Notes under the pieces: generated by a model
Databases searched by the model: none
Seen by the model: only the letters and a program-made list of their open reading frames with translations
What the model was told of the DNA's origin: nothing
Part shown: piece after piece, positions 1 through 6,797 of the stretch
Layout: each line of letters starts with the position of its first letter
Position numbering within the stretch: position 1 is the stretch's first letter
IMG/VR virus record: IMGVR_UViG_3300042564_002264
Location: 1 to 24,433 of that record
DNA: 24,433 bases
Strand: one strand, 5' to 3'
Source: a virus
Translations under genes and position numbers: made by a program

Positions 1-95
1 TTCGCTTGTAGCATCATCGTTAACGACACGCCGCCCCGCCACACCTGTAGTGAGAACACGATTGCTGCATCGCCATTGTCAAAGAGCGAGGTCAT
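1..95 (-). CDS. Possible partial hypothetical gene, cut by window edge
   Basis: A reading frame opens with ATG at 95 and runs without a stop off the left edge (31 codons visible, beginning MTSLFDNGDAAIVFSLQVW). It follows the gene ending at 148 in the same direction after 52 bases. The ribosome site is weak (CGGAT just upstream). I recognise no family. It is kept because this operon is otherwise filled end to end with small genes, but the short open stretch could be chance. Confidence 0.35.
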   Translation of the reverse strand, partial: MTSLFDNGDAAIVFSLQVWRGGVSLTMMLQA

Positions 96-147
96 TATCC
101 GAAACGAAAACACTTTTGGTAAATGTAAATGCACTACAGACCGTATG

Positions 148-426
148 TTATCCATTGCCCTGCTCCCTCAAACGCGCCTCAAAAAACTTATGCAGCGCCG
201 CAAGCAAGGCATTGGATCCATCTCTTGCATCAATGAAGCGCTTATTGTCAGGCTCACTGCTCACTGGGGTGGTCGCGGTATTCCGGGAAACATATACCTC
301 AACATTGCGCCTGCTGATCTGCTTACGCAGATTGGAAACACGCCTCACATCGACACCGTGATAGGATGCGATATACTTGTCGTCCGTTATGTATCCAATC
401 GTGCGAATGATTTCCCTGTCGCTCAT
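148..426 (-). CDS. Hypothetical protein, possible helix-turn-helix
   Basis: This encodes 92 residues. The N-terminal part (residues 2-45, SDREIIRTIGYITDDKYIASYHG through VRRVSNLRKQISRR) reads as alternating helices with a basic second helix. That is compatible with a small winged or helix-turn-helix DNA-binding domain. The C-terminal half (DARDGSNALLAALHKFFEAR) is a probable amphipathic helix. It starts three bases after the stop of the exported-protein gene at 430, in the same operon. No family is recognised, and the DNA-binding role is inferred from the shape of the sequence only. Confidence 0.7.
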   Translation of the reverse strand: MSDREIIRTIGYITDDKYIASYHGVDVRRVSNLRKQISRRNVEVYVSRNTATTPVSSEPDNKRFIDARDGSNALLAALHKFFEARLREQGNG

Positions 427-429
427 GGC

Positions 430-612
430 TCAATCGCACTCGATCTCGCGGGTCGCAGTCCATACGAAGGGCATGTAGCAGATGTCCTCGCCGTCCTTGG
501 TCACGCTCCAGCCGAACAGGTAGCCAGTATCGCCAACAAGTTTAGCTGCTGCTGCCGGAACCGCTGCGCCTGCAGCCAACCCAATCATAAATCCAATCGC
601 CAACTTTTTCAT
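430..612 (-). CDS. Small exported protein with signal peptide
   Basis: The 60-residue product begins MKKLAIGFMIGLAAGAA, a textbook Sec signal peptide: two lysines, a hydrophobic core, then an Ala-rich cleavage region near residue 23. The mature part is only about 37 residues, with cysteines at 45 and 59 that could form a disulfide in the periplasm, and a WTATREIECD end. An upstream in-frame ATG exists, but the start at 612 is chosen because AGGAGGAACC lies just before it and the signal peptide begins there. It overlaps the previous gene's stop by four bases. Small phage proteins ending in a similar W-x-x-T-x-E-I-E-C-D pattern are familiar, but I know no function. Confidence 0.75.
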   Translation of the reverse strand: MKKLAIGFMIGLAAGAAVPAAAAKLVGDTGYLFGWSVTKDGEDICYMPFVWTATREIECD

Positions 613-824
613 TTCGGTTCCTCCTTTATGTGCGCGCACTCTTCGATCTGTATGCTGATCAAGTCGCTTATCACGGTGGCAACATCATCACGCAGCCACG
701 CCACGATGCGGGCGCGCTCGATCTCCGCGCCTCGTTCCATAGCGCGCTCAAGAAATTGCGGTAGATTGTGGCCGGACACATACAACTGCCCGTCAATGTC
801 CATTGCCTCGACTATATCACTCAT
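609..824 (-). CDS. Hypothetical protein, 71 aa
   Basis: The protein begins MSDIVEAMDIDGQLYVSGHNLPQFL. The middle is a charged helix (ERAMERGAEIERARIVAWLRDD) and the rest is predominantly helical. The pattern RGAEIERARIVAWLR resembles short phage proteins with a leading helix pair, but I cannot name a family. The start at 824 is preferred over the longer reading from 893 because the longer version would lie inside the upstream gene. From 824 it overlaps that gene's stop by only eight bases, the spacing seen repeatedly in this operon. It overlaps the next gene by four bases (ATGA). Confidence 0.7.
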   Translation of the reverse strand: MSDIVEAMDIDGQLYVSGHNLPQFLERAMERGAEIERARIVAWLRDDVATVISDLISIQIEECAHIKEEPK

Positions 825-1044
825 AGCGCCAGACCCGGACGCCACCTTCGGACTCACGGGCAATGAACTTCTTGCCGTTGCGACGGCCAGCATGGGACGC
901 AGTGCTGCTCATCGAGCGAAGCGCAACATCCTTAACAAAGAAGCTCTGGCCCACATCCAGCTGCGACCAAGGGTATTTTTCTCGGCGTCCACTATGTTGC
1001 CGCGCAGCAGGGATCGCATGTTCATCTTCAATTTCAAAACTCAT
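817..1044 (-). CDS. Small phage protein, DUF7303-like
   Basis: This encodes 75 residues. The signature is a Y-P-W-x-x-L-x-V-G-x-S-F-F-V segment (residues 24-37) followed by a Ser-rich stretch, a basic GRRNGKKFIAR segment and a C-terminal GGVRVWRYE. This layout (P-x-x-x-M/L-x-V-G-x-S-F-x-V ... G-x-R-V-W-R) is common in small phage proteins that I recall as DUF7303. Its function is unknown; the basic middle may touch nucleic acid. The start at 1044 is backed by GGAG six bases upstream. It is separated by 53 bases from the gene ending at 1098. Confidence 0.75.
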   Translation of the reverse strand: MSFEIEDEHAIPAARQHSGRREKYPWSQLDVGQSFFVKDVALRSMSSTASHAGRRNGKKFIARESEGGVRVWRYE

Positions 1045-1097
1045 ATCATTCTCCGGTTGTTTTTATCAATCTCGCACATTCATCACTGTAATTCAAC

Positions 1098-1265
1098 TCA
1101 GAAATTACGGCGACGACGCTCTTCTTTCAACAGTCTTTCAGCAGTATCCAAGCTAATGCCAAACGCCGCAGAAACTTGGTGCGGACGCTTGCCCAGAAGC
1201 GTAGTGTCCGGCCAATCGCGGATGATCTGGAAGGCTAATTCAGTGCCTTCGTGTTTATTCTTCAT
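1098..1265 (-). CDS. Short helix-turn-helix-like protein
   Basis: The product has 55 residues. The C-terminal part (RPHQVSAAFGISLDTAERLL then KEERRRRNF) looks like one helix-turn-helix unit with a basic tail, similar to the DNA-reading half of small phage regulators. The start is set at 1265 because its ATG shares four bases with the primase stop (ATGA) and AGGA sits eight bases upstream. Longer readings add residues inside the primase gene. Being coupled to the replication gene, it may help load or regulate replication, but that is a guess from position. Confidence 0.65.
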   Translation of the reverse strand: MKNKHEGTELAFQIIRDWPDTTLLGKRPHQVSAAFGISLDTAERLLKEERRRRNF

Positions 1266-3676
1266 TCCCATAGTCCTACTGGCCACTCCTGTTTAGGTAG
1301 ATAAATCGCTCGTGAGGTCGCGCCCCCGAAGCGAACACTCTCGGTGCTCTTCTTGGCGTATGGGTGGCGCAGCAAGACACCAGCCCAGCCCTCGAAATAG
1401 ACAGACGTTTGCATGATCCGGTTCATCGGCTGGATGCTCTGGCCTATCCATACTCCTACGACATTCCCATATTCACGTTCGATCTTCATTCCATAACGGG
1501 AAAGCGTGGACTCTGCCACCTTCAACCGAACGTCCGTCGTGTCATCGCGGGTAAAGCAAACTATCAGCAGCTCGCCAATCGTCCGCTCCTGTGCGCCGTG
1601 AACAGTCTCAACGCGGATCATGCTCCCCACGATGTGATGCAGCAGCGATATGTCCTCGCGCTCCGACTTCACCTGCAGGAACTCATCGAGGTTCACCGTG
1701 TTCAGATATTTCTCGCACTGCTTCATGTCCAAACGCTTCGTGCTATACAGGCTATAGCAGCCAGCCATCAGCGTCCCCAGCTGATCGCCAATGCGTCGGT
1801 TCGCCAGCACAGTAGCAATCGTTTCCTTGAATATCTCCACGTTGTGACGCAGCGTAAATATGTTATGCAACTGCCGTGCCAACAGGCGCTGCGGCATATC
1901 CTGCGGTATCTCCGATGCAAGGCTCAGGAAGTCCTTGAACTCCTGCTCCTTCTTCTTCCGCTCGTCATGGCTGTAACTGTCCAGCGGCTTAATCGTCAGC
2001 ACTGCCGTTCGCGTAAGGTCAGCCGCTTCCTTCAGGCCAACACCAATCGATGACATCAGGAACGACGACCGCATCGTAAACGCCTGTGCGCTATGGTTCG
2101 CCGACCCCTTCAGAATGCGGCCACGCCCCTCGCTCGAAGCCTGCCGCATCAGATCCAAAACAGCCTTGCGCCGGGCCTCGGCCTGCATCTTCTGCTTATC
2201 GTCGGCCTCGCTCTCATCGAACACCACTGGCATAGCATCATTACGCACCACCTGACGGATGCCAGCCTCGGTGGTTGCCCCCAATGGATAGATAGCCAAG
2301 TCCCCAAGGCAAGCGCCCGCAATCTCATTGACCACTGTCGATTTACCCGAACCCTGATTGCCCGTAACCCAAGCGTGCGTCCGCCACTGCAGACCACCGC
2401 AAACCACCGCCGTCGCAATCCAGCCAGCCAACAGGTCGCCATAGATCGGCGCGTCCCAGCGCACCTTATTGCACAGCTCACGGATCATGCGGCCATCGTC
2501 ATCGCTGGCCCGTGTGTTATAGTCGTCCACATCCAAGATCAGGTCGGCGTTCTTCTCGTAAATCCAGCGGCTCTTGAACCGAACAAACGGAATCTCCCGT
2601 GTCGCACCACCAGACCGACTGACCACCAGCTTACTGCCCGTGTTCATCACTGCCCGCTCGACGTTATCTTCAGCCTTATCAATCCAAATGCCACGCCCGC
2701 GCAGCCGCTTCGGATCATAGACGCCTAGCTCGTGGCAGCGGTTCATGATCGTGATGCCTGCCTGCACCCAGTCAACGCCCTTCCCATCAGGCTTGCCCTG
2801 CTGGCCGCCCCAATAGGTCGCGTCGCCATAGATATTCATGCAGCCCTTCTGCCCCATCAGGCGGTCGGGATCGAACACATCCACCTGCTCCCGATGCTGC
2901 GTCATCAGCATATATTTCATGTGGTCATAGCCCAGCGGTCGCCACTCGCGCTCCGTGTCCTCGTCATAGTCAACAACCCGCTTCTCTTTCACAGGCTCCG
3001 GCGCATCCGGCGTAGCCACAGCAGCTCGCTTCAGCTCCCGCCGCAGCAGGCCCGTGATGTTCTCCGGCTTGACCTTCGCAGGCAGCTCGTCGCCCAAGTC
3101 CCAGCCATCAGGAAACGCAGGGCTCAACCCGACAATCGAAACCGGAACGGCATGACGCGCCAAAATGTTCTGAATATCAATCGCCGCCTGTGCCCCAGCA
3201 CCATCATTGTCAGGCCAGACAACAACGCTATGCCCCTCCAGTATGTCCCAGCTGGTCTGATCCACAGCGTTCGCACCACCCTGCCACGTCGTGACAACCC
3301 AACCCTCCGGTAGATACTGCGGCGCCGCATCCGCAGCTTTCTCGCCCTCGACAATCAGCACAGGGGCATTCGGCGCGGACGCAATCATGTCGCTGTTATA
3401 CAGCGGACGATTGGGCCCGAACCCAGAAGTGATAAACTTCTTGCCGTCCCAGATGATCGGTCTGATCTCTTTCTTCTTGCCCACCGGATTCCAACGCGCC
3501 ACCGCACCAAAGGCAGAGCCATCGGCAATGCGGTAAATCCACATCGCATCAGGCTCACCGCCCAGTGCAGCCTTCAGCTTCGCAGGAACCTCAATCGGCT
3601 CCGGCATGGGCGTGACTAAAATCGGGGCGTCCGTTATGTCCTCGGCCTTAACCGCCGTCAGGTCTATCTTACGCAT
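1262..3676 (-). CDS. TOPRIM primase fused to P-loop helicase-type ATPase
   Basis: This 804-residue protein is the replication enzyme of the phage. Residues 105-165 form a TOPRIM fold: VLIVEGEKAAD supplies the catalytic Glu110, and VVVWPDNDGAG supplies Asp156/Asp158, the metal-binding pair used for primer synthesis. Residues 430-570 form a P-loop ATPase: Walker A is GNQGSGKST (439-447), Walker B is MPVVFDESE (Asp487/Glu488), and Arg556 is a possible arginine finger. The family normally unwinds DNA and lays primers at the fork in the host cytoplasm. The zinc-binding N-terminal domain usually found on such proteins is absent here. A related stretch is encoded by the gene just upstream, which overlaps by eight bases (ATGCGTAA). 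The exact helicase superfamily is uncertain. Confidence 0.9.
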   Translation of the reverse strand: MRKIDLTAVKAEDITDAPILVTPMPEPIEVPAKLKAALGGEPDAMWIYRIADGSAFGAVARWNPVGKKKEIRPIIWDGKKFITSGFGPNRPLYNSDMIASAPNAPVLIVEGEKAADAAPQYLPEGWVVTTWQGGANAVDQTSWDILEGHSVVVWPDNDGAGAQAAIDIQNILARHAVPVSIVGLSPAFPDGWDLGDELPAKVKPENITGLLRRELKRAAVATPDAPEPVKEKRVVDYDEDTEREWRPLGYDHMKYMLMTQHREQVDVFDPDRLMGQKGCMNIYGDATYWGGQQGKPDGKGVDWVQAGITIMNRCHELGVYDPKRLRGRGIWIDKAEDNVERAVMNTGSKLVVSRSGGATREIPFVRFKSRWIYEKNADLILDVDDYNTRASDDDGRMIRELCNKVRWDAPIYGDLLAGWIATAVVCGGLQWRTHAWVTGNQGSGKSTVVNEIAGACLGDLAIYPLGATTEAGIRQVVRNDAMPVVFDESEADDKQKMQAEARRKAVLDLMRQASSEGRGRILKGSANHSAQAFTMRSSFLMSSIGVGLKEAADLTRTAVLTIKPLDSYSHDERKKKEQEFKDFLSLASEIPQDMPQRLLARQLHNIFTLRHNVEIFKETIATVLANRRIGDQLGTLMAGCYSLYSTKRLDMKQCEKYLNTVNLDEFLQVKSEREDISLLHHIVGSMIRVETVHGAQERTIGELLIVCFTRDDTTDVRLKVAESTLSRYGMKIEREYGNVVGVWIGQSIQPMNRIMQTSVYFEGWAGVLLRHPYAKKSTESVRFGGATSRAIYLPKQEWPVGLWE

Positions 3677-4061
3677 GGTTCATGCCCAGCATATCTGCGA
3701 ATCCTTTTAATGTTTCATGCAGGCTATCCCCGAATAGCCTCATAGACAGGTCGATCATGTCGCCATGCTCCCCAGTCGCGAAGTCTTTCCAACGCCCAGT
3801 GCTAAGGGAAACCCCCAGCGAAGCGTTGCGGTCGTCGCGCCAAGGGGCGCTGCAAACAAACCACCCGCCTTGCCGCTTGCCATTGGGCAACCAAGCCTTG
3901 CACAGTGCTTCGATATGTGAGGAACTCAAGCGATCCTTGATGTCGCTTATAGATATTGACCGGAAGTTGACGGCCTTGCCAGCGGCGGGGAAGGGTGTCC
4001 GCTCACTGGAAGCTATGTGGTTTTTAGGCAAGCCTTGGACATCGCCACATTTCCCGGTCAT
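3669..4061 (-). CDS. CHC2-like primase N-terminal domain as a separate protein
   Basis: This encodes 130 residues. Residues 66-104 (GGWFVCSAPWRDDRNASLGV, then TGRWKDFATGEHGDMIDL) match the core of bacterial and phage primase N-terminal domains, where a C-P-x-R-x-x-x-x-P-S-L strand is followed by W-x-D-F-x-x-G-x-x-G-D-x-I-D-L. The usual four zinc ligands are not all present: only Cys54 and Cys70 are nearby, so zinc binding is doubtful. The start at 4061 is chosen for GAGAGG ten bases upstream; the longer reading to 4247 runs into the previous gene. It overlaps the TOPRIM-helicase start by eight bases, so the pair probably works as a split primase. Confidence 0.75.
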   Translation of the reverse strand: MTGKCGDVQGLPKNHIASSERTPFPAAGKAVNFRSISISDIKDRLSSSHIEALCKAWLPNGKRQGGWFVCSAPWRDDRNASLGVSLSTGRWKDFATGEHGDMIDLSMRLFGDSLHETLKGFADMLGMNHA

Positions 4062-4140
4062 GTTGTTATTACCTCTCTTAAAACGCGCCGTCAAACGCAC
4101 AAACACCAATGCTGGCAGACCAAAACGAAACTTACAAGCT

Positions 4141-4473
4141 CTAACTCTCGCTGTCGTAAACACCGCCCACAAAACTGTAGCGATGGAAGCGGATCGGAAT
4201 AGCCTCGGTGCGATACACCTTTCCCGCTGCATCCTTCCATTTCCCATGCTTGTCCAGCCGGATACGGAACGTCAGTGCTTGCGGGTCAGGTGCTATCGTC
4301 CAGTCCTGCTCTTCCTCGTTCGTGCAATGGCCCATGATCATGGCTGGCCGCCAACCTTTCTTCAGGTCAGCCACCATCTCTCGAATCACAAGCTCGTGCC
4401 CACTTATATATTCAACGACCTCGAAGGGAATAGTCCCTTTCTCATCGTATCGATTGGCAAACCCATGAACCAT
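4141..4473 (-). CDS. Hypothetical protein, 110 aa
   Basis: The product begins MVHGFANRYDEKGTIPFEVV and contains beta-rich segments (ALTFRIRLDKHGKWKDAAGK, VYRTEAIPIRFHRYSFVGG) in its C-terminal half. There is no membrane segment or recognisable catalytic motif. The gene starts six bases after the stop of the previous gene, with only a distant GAGG as ribosome site, so translation may rely on coupling. A 79-base gap separates it from the split-primase subunit. That is the largest gap in this part of the operon and could hold an internal promoter. I do not recognise it. Confidence 0.7.
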   Translation of the reverse strand: MVHGFANRYDEKGTIPFEVVEYISGHELVIREMVADLKKGWRPAMIMGHCTNEEEQDWTIAPDPQALTFRIRLDKHGKWKDAAGKVYRTEAIPIRFHRYSFVGGVYDSES

Positions 4474-4479
4474 GTCGGA

Positions 4480-4674
4480 TCAAGCCGCCTCGCCCAGCCG
4501 CGCACGAACCGCCTGCCTAAGCATTAGCGCCGTGAAGCCCCAGACCTTAGTCGCCAAGCTGTATTCCTTGACCAGCTCCTTGATCTCGCCATCGATCTGC
4601 TGCAACTCACGCGCCGCCCTATCACGTTCTTTAAATGCGGCAGCCGCTTTCAGTATAACTTCAGTTTCCGTCAT
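4480..4674 (-). CDS. Hypothetical helical protein, 64 aa
   Basis: This is almost entirely helical: residues 1-40 (TETEVILKAAAAFKERDRAA, RELQQIDGEIKELVKEY) show heptad spacing of hydrophobic residues typical of a coiled coil. A second helix follows with WGFTALMLRQAVRARLG. Such small proteins often dimerise or bind a partner. It shares ATGA with the stop of the gene before it. I do not recognise the family. Confidence 0.7.
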   Translation of the reverse strand: MTETEVILKAAAAFKERDRAARELQQIDGEIKELVKEYSLATKVWGFTALMLRQAVRARLGEAA

Positions 4675-4952
4675 CCCACTATCTCCAATATCTCCGGCTT
4701 GTCCGTGCAGTCCGCGACCACCTCGTCAGCGTCATTGCCATAGACCAGAAAGATCGTGCCGATCCTCTTGGCATCAGCGTTCGCCACCAGCAGCCAATCC
4801 TCGTCGCAGTGACCCAGCTCGGCCATCACAGCTTCAGGGTCATTGCTATACCGGATAGGATATTCCTCGCCGTCAAACACCGACAACAGGTAGCCCTTGT
4901 CCAGTGCGCGCCCAACTATCTGCTTCACCACGAAGCGTTCTTCCGTGTTCAT
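4671..4952 (-). CDS. Conserved small phage protein (LVYGNDxDEV type)
   Basis: This encodes 93 residues. It carries ISVFDGEEY-like (LLSVFDGEEYPIRYS, residues 22-36) and IFLVYGNDADEVVADCTDKP (residues 67-86) segments. I recall this combination from a widespread hypothetical family in proteobacterial phages and prophages, typically with S-V-F-D-G-E-E near the start and V-Y-L-V-Y-G-N-D-x-x-E-V-I-x-D-x-T near the end. No function is known to me. It shares ATGA overlaps with the genes on both sides, so it is translated as part of a coupled chain. Confidence 0.75.
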   Translation of the reverse strand: MNTEERFVVKQIVGRALDKGYLLSVFDGEEYPIRYSNDPEAVMAELGHCDEDWLLVANADAKRIGTIFLVYGNDADEVVADCTDKPEILEIVG

Positions 4953-5137
4953 CTCTTCCTCCTTGGCTCTCTGCGGCCATACTCAATCAGCGTGTCAAAC
5001 GCCGTGTAGTAATCATCCCATAACGACGGATCGATATACGGGCTGTCATCGCCATTAACGTGCTCATCAATCGAATTGACAATCAGATCCAGCACATCGA
5101 GCAGCTCCAGTGCGTCTGCGCCATCTAACTCTCTCAT
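4949..5137 (-). CDS. Hypothetical acidic protein, 62 aa
   Basis: An acidic helical protein (MRELDGADALELLDVLDLIV, then SIDEHVNGDDSPYIDPSLWD) with a short basic tail REPRRKR. There are no cysteines and no membrane span. It is linked by ATGA overlaps to the AT-hook protein before it and to the 93-residue protein after it. An acidic small protein next to a DNA-binding one could be its partner or a DNA mimic, but nothing in the sequence proves this. Confidence 0.65.
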   Translation of the reverse strand: MRELDGADALELLDVLDLIVNSIDEHVNGDDSPYIDPSLWDDYYTAFDTLIEYGRREPRRKR

Positions 5138-5400
5138 GGCTGCACCTTCGGCTTGTTCTTGCTACCCAGAGGGCGGCCACGCTTCGGCTTCGGCGGGATA
5201 GGCTTCCAGCTGTGGATGCCTACGCTATCCTTGCGTCCAGCCGGACGGCCAATCTTCTTCTTGGCAATCGACGCCTTCCACGGATCGTCGATCTTCCACG
5301 AATCATCAATCACAACAAAGAGCTTCGCCGCCTGCACAGCTGCATCCCAGTCCAGCCGAACAGCCAGATCGACCAGCTTACCTGCTAACCACTTACGCAT
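5134..5400 (-). CDS. AT-hook DNA-binding protein
   Basis: The 88-residue product has an N-terminal helical part (MRKWLAGKLVDLAVRLDWDA) and a basic tail with two AT-hook motifs. One is KKKIGRPAGRK (GRP at residues 51-53). The other is a canonical KRGRPLGSKNKPK (RGRP at residues 74-77). AT-hooks insert Arg-Gly-Arg-Pro into the minor groove of AT-rich DNA. The start at 5400 is chosen over 5403/5421 because GGAG lies seven bases upstream and the ATG forms the eight-base ATGCGTAA overlap with the preceding small gene, as at the primase. The AT-rich stretch at 8440-8560 is an obvious possible target, though this is inference. Confidence 0.75.
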   Translation of the reverse strand: MRKWLAGKLVDLAVRLDWDAAVQAAKLFVVIDDSWKIDDPWKASIAKKKIGRPAGRKDSVGIHSWKPIPPKPKRGRPLGSKNKPKVQP

Positions 5401-5545
5401 CATCCTTCTCCTCATCCACAATCTGCATTGCCCACAAAATCTCTTCCTTGCTAATCGACTTTAGCAATTCCTTCAGCTTAACCCGTGCGTCCAGCTCGTG
5501 ATTAGCCATCACGGAAAACGCCAACGTAAAATTAAAAACCCTCAT
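5393..5545 (-). CDS. Small hypothetical protein, 50 aa
   Basis: A short gene reading MRVFNFTLAFSVMANHELDA, then a lysine-rich helix, and ending EEILWAMQIVDEEKDDA. The ATG at 5545 has GGAG seven bases upstream (TTGGAGATAGCAAATG), and the frame overlaps the previous gene's end by 14 bases. A second start at 5509 (MANHELDARVKLKELL) would give 38 residues and looks natural as a protein N-terminus, but its ribosome site is poor. Its stop overlaps the AT-hook gene start in ATGCGTAA. Without it there would be a 131-base hole in an otherwise gap-free operon. No family is recognised. Confidence 0.65.
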   Translation of the reverse strand: MRVFNFTLAFSVMANHELDARVKLKELLKSISKEEILWAMQIVDEEKDDA

Positions 5546-5762
5546 TTGCTATCTCCAAGCTCGTTACCATGTCCTCGACGGACACACCCAATGCTCCCGC
5601 CTCTTGCCATGACAGATCACTTTCATCATCCAACTCAGGCACAGCCCAAATCTTAATCACCTGTCCATCAGGCAGAACCCAGCCGCGCCCACCTGCCATG
5701 TCCATCGACGCGCTGCCATCAGGCAGGGTCAGCGTCACTTCCAGCGTCATATTCACAACCAT
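5532..5762 (-). CDS. Hypothetical protein, 76 aa
   Basis: A beta-rich N-terminal half (MTLEVTLTLPDGSASMDMAG, then GRGWVLPDGQVIKIWAVPEL) is followed by an acidic helical C-terminal half (DDESDLSWQEAGALGVSVED). It starts one base after the previous gene's stop, with GGAAGG nine bases upstream. A second ATG, at codon 5, is possible. There are no motifs I recognise. Confidence 0.65.
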   Translation of the reverse strand: MVVNMTLEVTLTLPDGSASMDMAGGRGWVLPDGQVIKIWAVPELDDESDLSWQEAGALGVSVEDMVTSLEIANEGF

Positions 5763-5763
5763 A

Positions 5764-5937
5764 TCAATATGCCTTCCCGTTCCTGTATTCGATCACTGTA
5801 GGCTCGCGCTCGCGCTTGTCCGTCACAGTCCACAGCCTGTCATCCTCAAGGCTCAACAAACGCGCCGCCCACATGGCGTGACTGCCATATTCAAACCGCG
5901 CAACTTCCTTGCAATCCAGCTCCAGTATTACGTTCAT
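5764..5937 (-). CDS. Small hypothetical protein, 57 aa
   Basis: The product is MNVILELDCKEVARFEYGSH, AMWAARLLSLEDDRLWTVTD and a basic TVIEYRNGKAY end. The start at 5937 is preferred over the longer frame from 5997, because the longer version would cover the 45-residue gene upstream while 5937 gives the ATGA overlap. AGGAGG lies about seven bases before it. The strand-helix-strand pattern suggests a compact fold; no family is recognised. Confidence 0.65.
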   Translation of the reverse strand: MNVILELDCKEVARFEYGSHAMWAARLLSLEDDRLWTVTDKREREPTVIEYRNGKAY

Positions 5938-6071
5938 GCCAATGCCTCCTGCTTCAATGCTTCCCAATCCTCGCGGTTCACCCTGATCCAGAGGCAATCC
6001 TCGAACTCCTCCATAACATCGGCGCTCTCCAGCACATCGAAGGCCAGCGCCACCCTATCCCAATCAGTCAT
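5934..6071 (-). CDS. Small hypothetical protein, 45 aa
   Basis: This short gene, easily missed by length cut-offs, begins MTDWDRVALAFDVLESADVM, continues EEFEDCLWIRVNREDWEALK, and ends QEALA. It is bounded by ATGA overlaps on both sides (with the gene ending at 6068 and the one starting at 5937) and exactly fills a gap in the operon, which is the main evidence that it is real. It is acidic, helical and contains one Cys. It is unrecognised. Confidence 0.65.
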   Translation of the reverse strand: MTDWDRVALAFDVLESADVMEEFEDCLWIRVNREDWEALKQEALA

Positions 6072-6328
6072 CCGTCTATCTCCTGCAAAATCCGTCCGAC
6101 ATCGGCCACGAAGTGATCCGTCACCCGCCCGAAATGCGCGTAATTGTAAACCAAGCTCTCCAACGCAACATACATCCGGGCATAGTTCTTCTCCATCACC
6201 AGCAGCCGCGTCAGGTTCGCCACGCTATCGTCATACAGCTTGCCTTCCGTGTTCACGGCATTGCCCATCAGCACGCAATCGCTGCTCTCCAGCAGCTCCC
6301 GCACTGTGCGGAATATATCGTCAGTCAT
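6068..6328 (-). CDS. Hypothetical helical protein, 86 aa
   Basis: Reads MTDDIFRTVRELLESSDCVL, then EGKLYDDSVANLTRLLVMEK and VALESLVYNYAHFGRVTDHF, so a helical bundle is likely. The start at 6328 (or 6331, adjacent ATG) overlaps the stop of the DUF1281-type gene by eight bases; the much longer frame to 6508 would bury it in that gene. No family is recognised. Confidence 0.7.
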   Translation of the reverse strand: MTDDIFRTVRELLESSDCVLMGNAVNTEGKLYDDSVANLTRLLVMEKNYARMYVALESLVYNYAHFGRVTDHFVADVGRILQEIDG

Positions 6329-6797
6329 CATCCCACTCCTCAAACGCAAACGCGAAAGTATCGCGCAGCTCTTCGTCCTCGCACTCGTCAATCTTCGAGA
6401 TCGCCTCAACGCCCGCGCCATAGCGCCCAACGAAATCAACGCCTGTCTCGCAATACATCGCCGCCACAGCCAAGCCCTGCTCCTCCTCGGCATAACGATA
6501 CGCCTCAACGGGTGGCGACCATGCGCTATCGAAACGGAACGTCACGCTCTCGCCTTCGTCCTCAACGTCAACGTCACCAACATCCCACTTCGTCCCCCAA
6601 TGCTCAACGCTCCAGTCATACCAGTTATTCGAGCCATGCTCCTCGCGCTCGGCCCTGCCGACGTTCCCCCGAAAGACGCTCTCCGGCATCGGGCGGATCG
6701 TGTTCAACAATTCACCCTTGCCAGCGCCCTCAATCAGCGCGTCCAGTTTCGCTCTCGGCCCCGTAAACGTCACTACATTTTCACACCAATTCGGCAT
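6321..6797 (-). CDS. YubB/DUF1281-type ferredoxin-like-fold protein
   Basis: The 158-residue product starts MPNWCENVVTFTGP, the hallmark of DUF1281/Api92-like proteins carried by phages and plasmids (M-P-N-W-C-x-N-x-L-x-I-x-G). Later segments fit the family: TIRPMPESVF (about residues 34-43), NNWYDWSVEHWGTKWDVGDV (W-Y-x-W-x-x-x-x-W-G-T-K-W motif), and a C-terminal strand-helix region with FDSAWSPPVEAY. The family has a ferredoxin-like fold and unknown function; it travels on mobile DNA. The start at 6797 (ATG) is favoured over the GTG at 6800 because MPNWCEN begins there, with GGAGAGG upstream. It overlaps the previous stop by one base (TGATG). Confidence 0.9.
   Translation of the reverse strand: MPNWCENVVTFTGPRAKLDALIEGAGKGELLNTIRPMPESVFRGNVGRAEREEHGSNNWYDWSVEHWGTKWDVGDVDVEDEGESVTFRFDSAWSPPVEAYRYAEEEQGLAVAAMYCETGVDFVGRYGAGVEAISKIDECEDEELRDTFAFAFEEWDDD

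Noticed and set aside
76-1296. Long plus-strand open frame of 406 codons
   Set aside because: It runs opposite to several small genes with good starts and signal features, has a Cys/Ser/Arg-rich composition typical of antisense frames, and lacks a ribosome site.
1364-3536. Several plus-strand frames opposite the primase
   Set aside because: They mirror the primase codons. The primase has clear TOPRIM and Walker motifs on the other strand.
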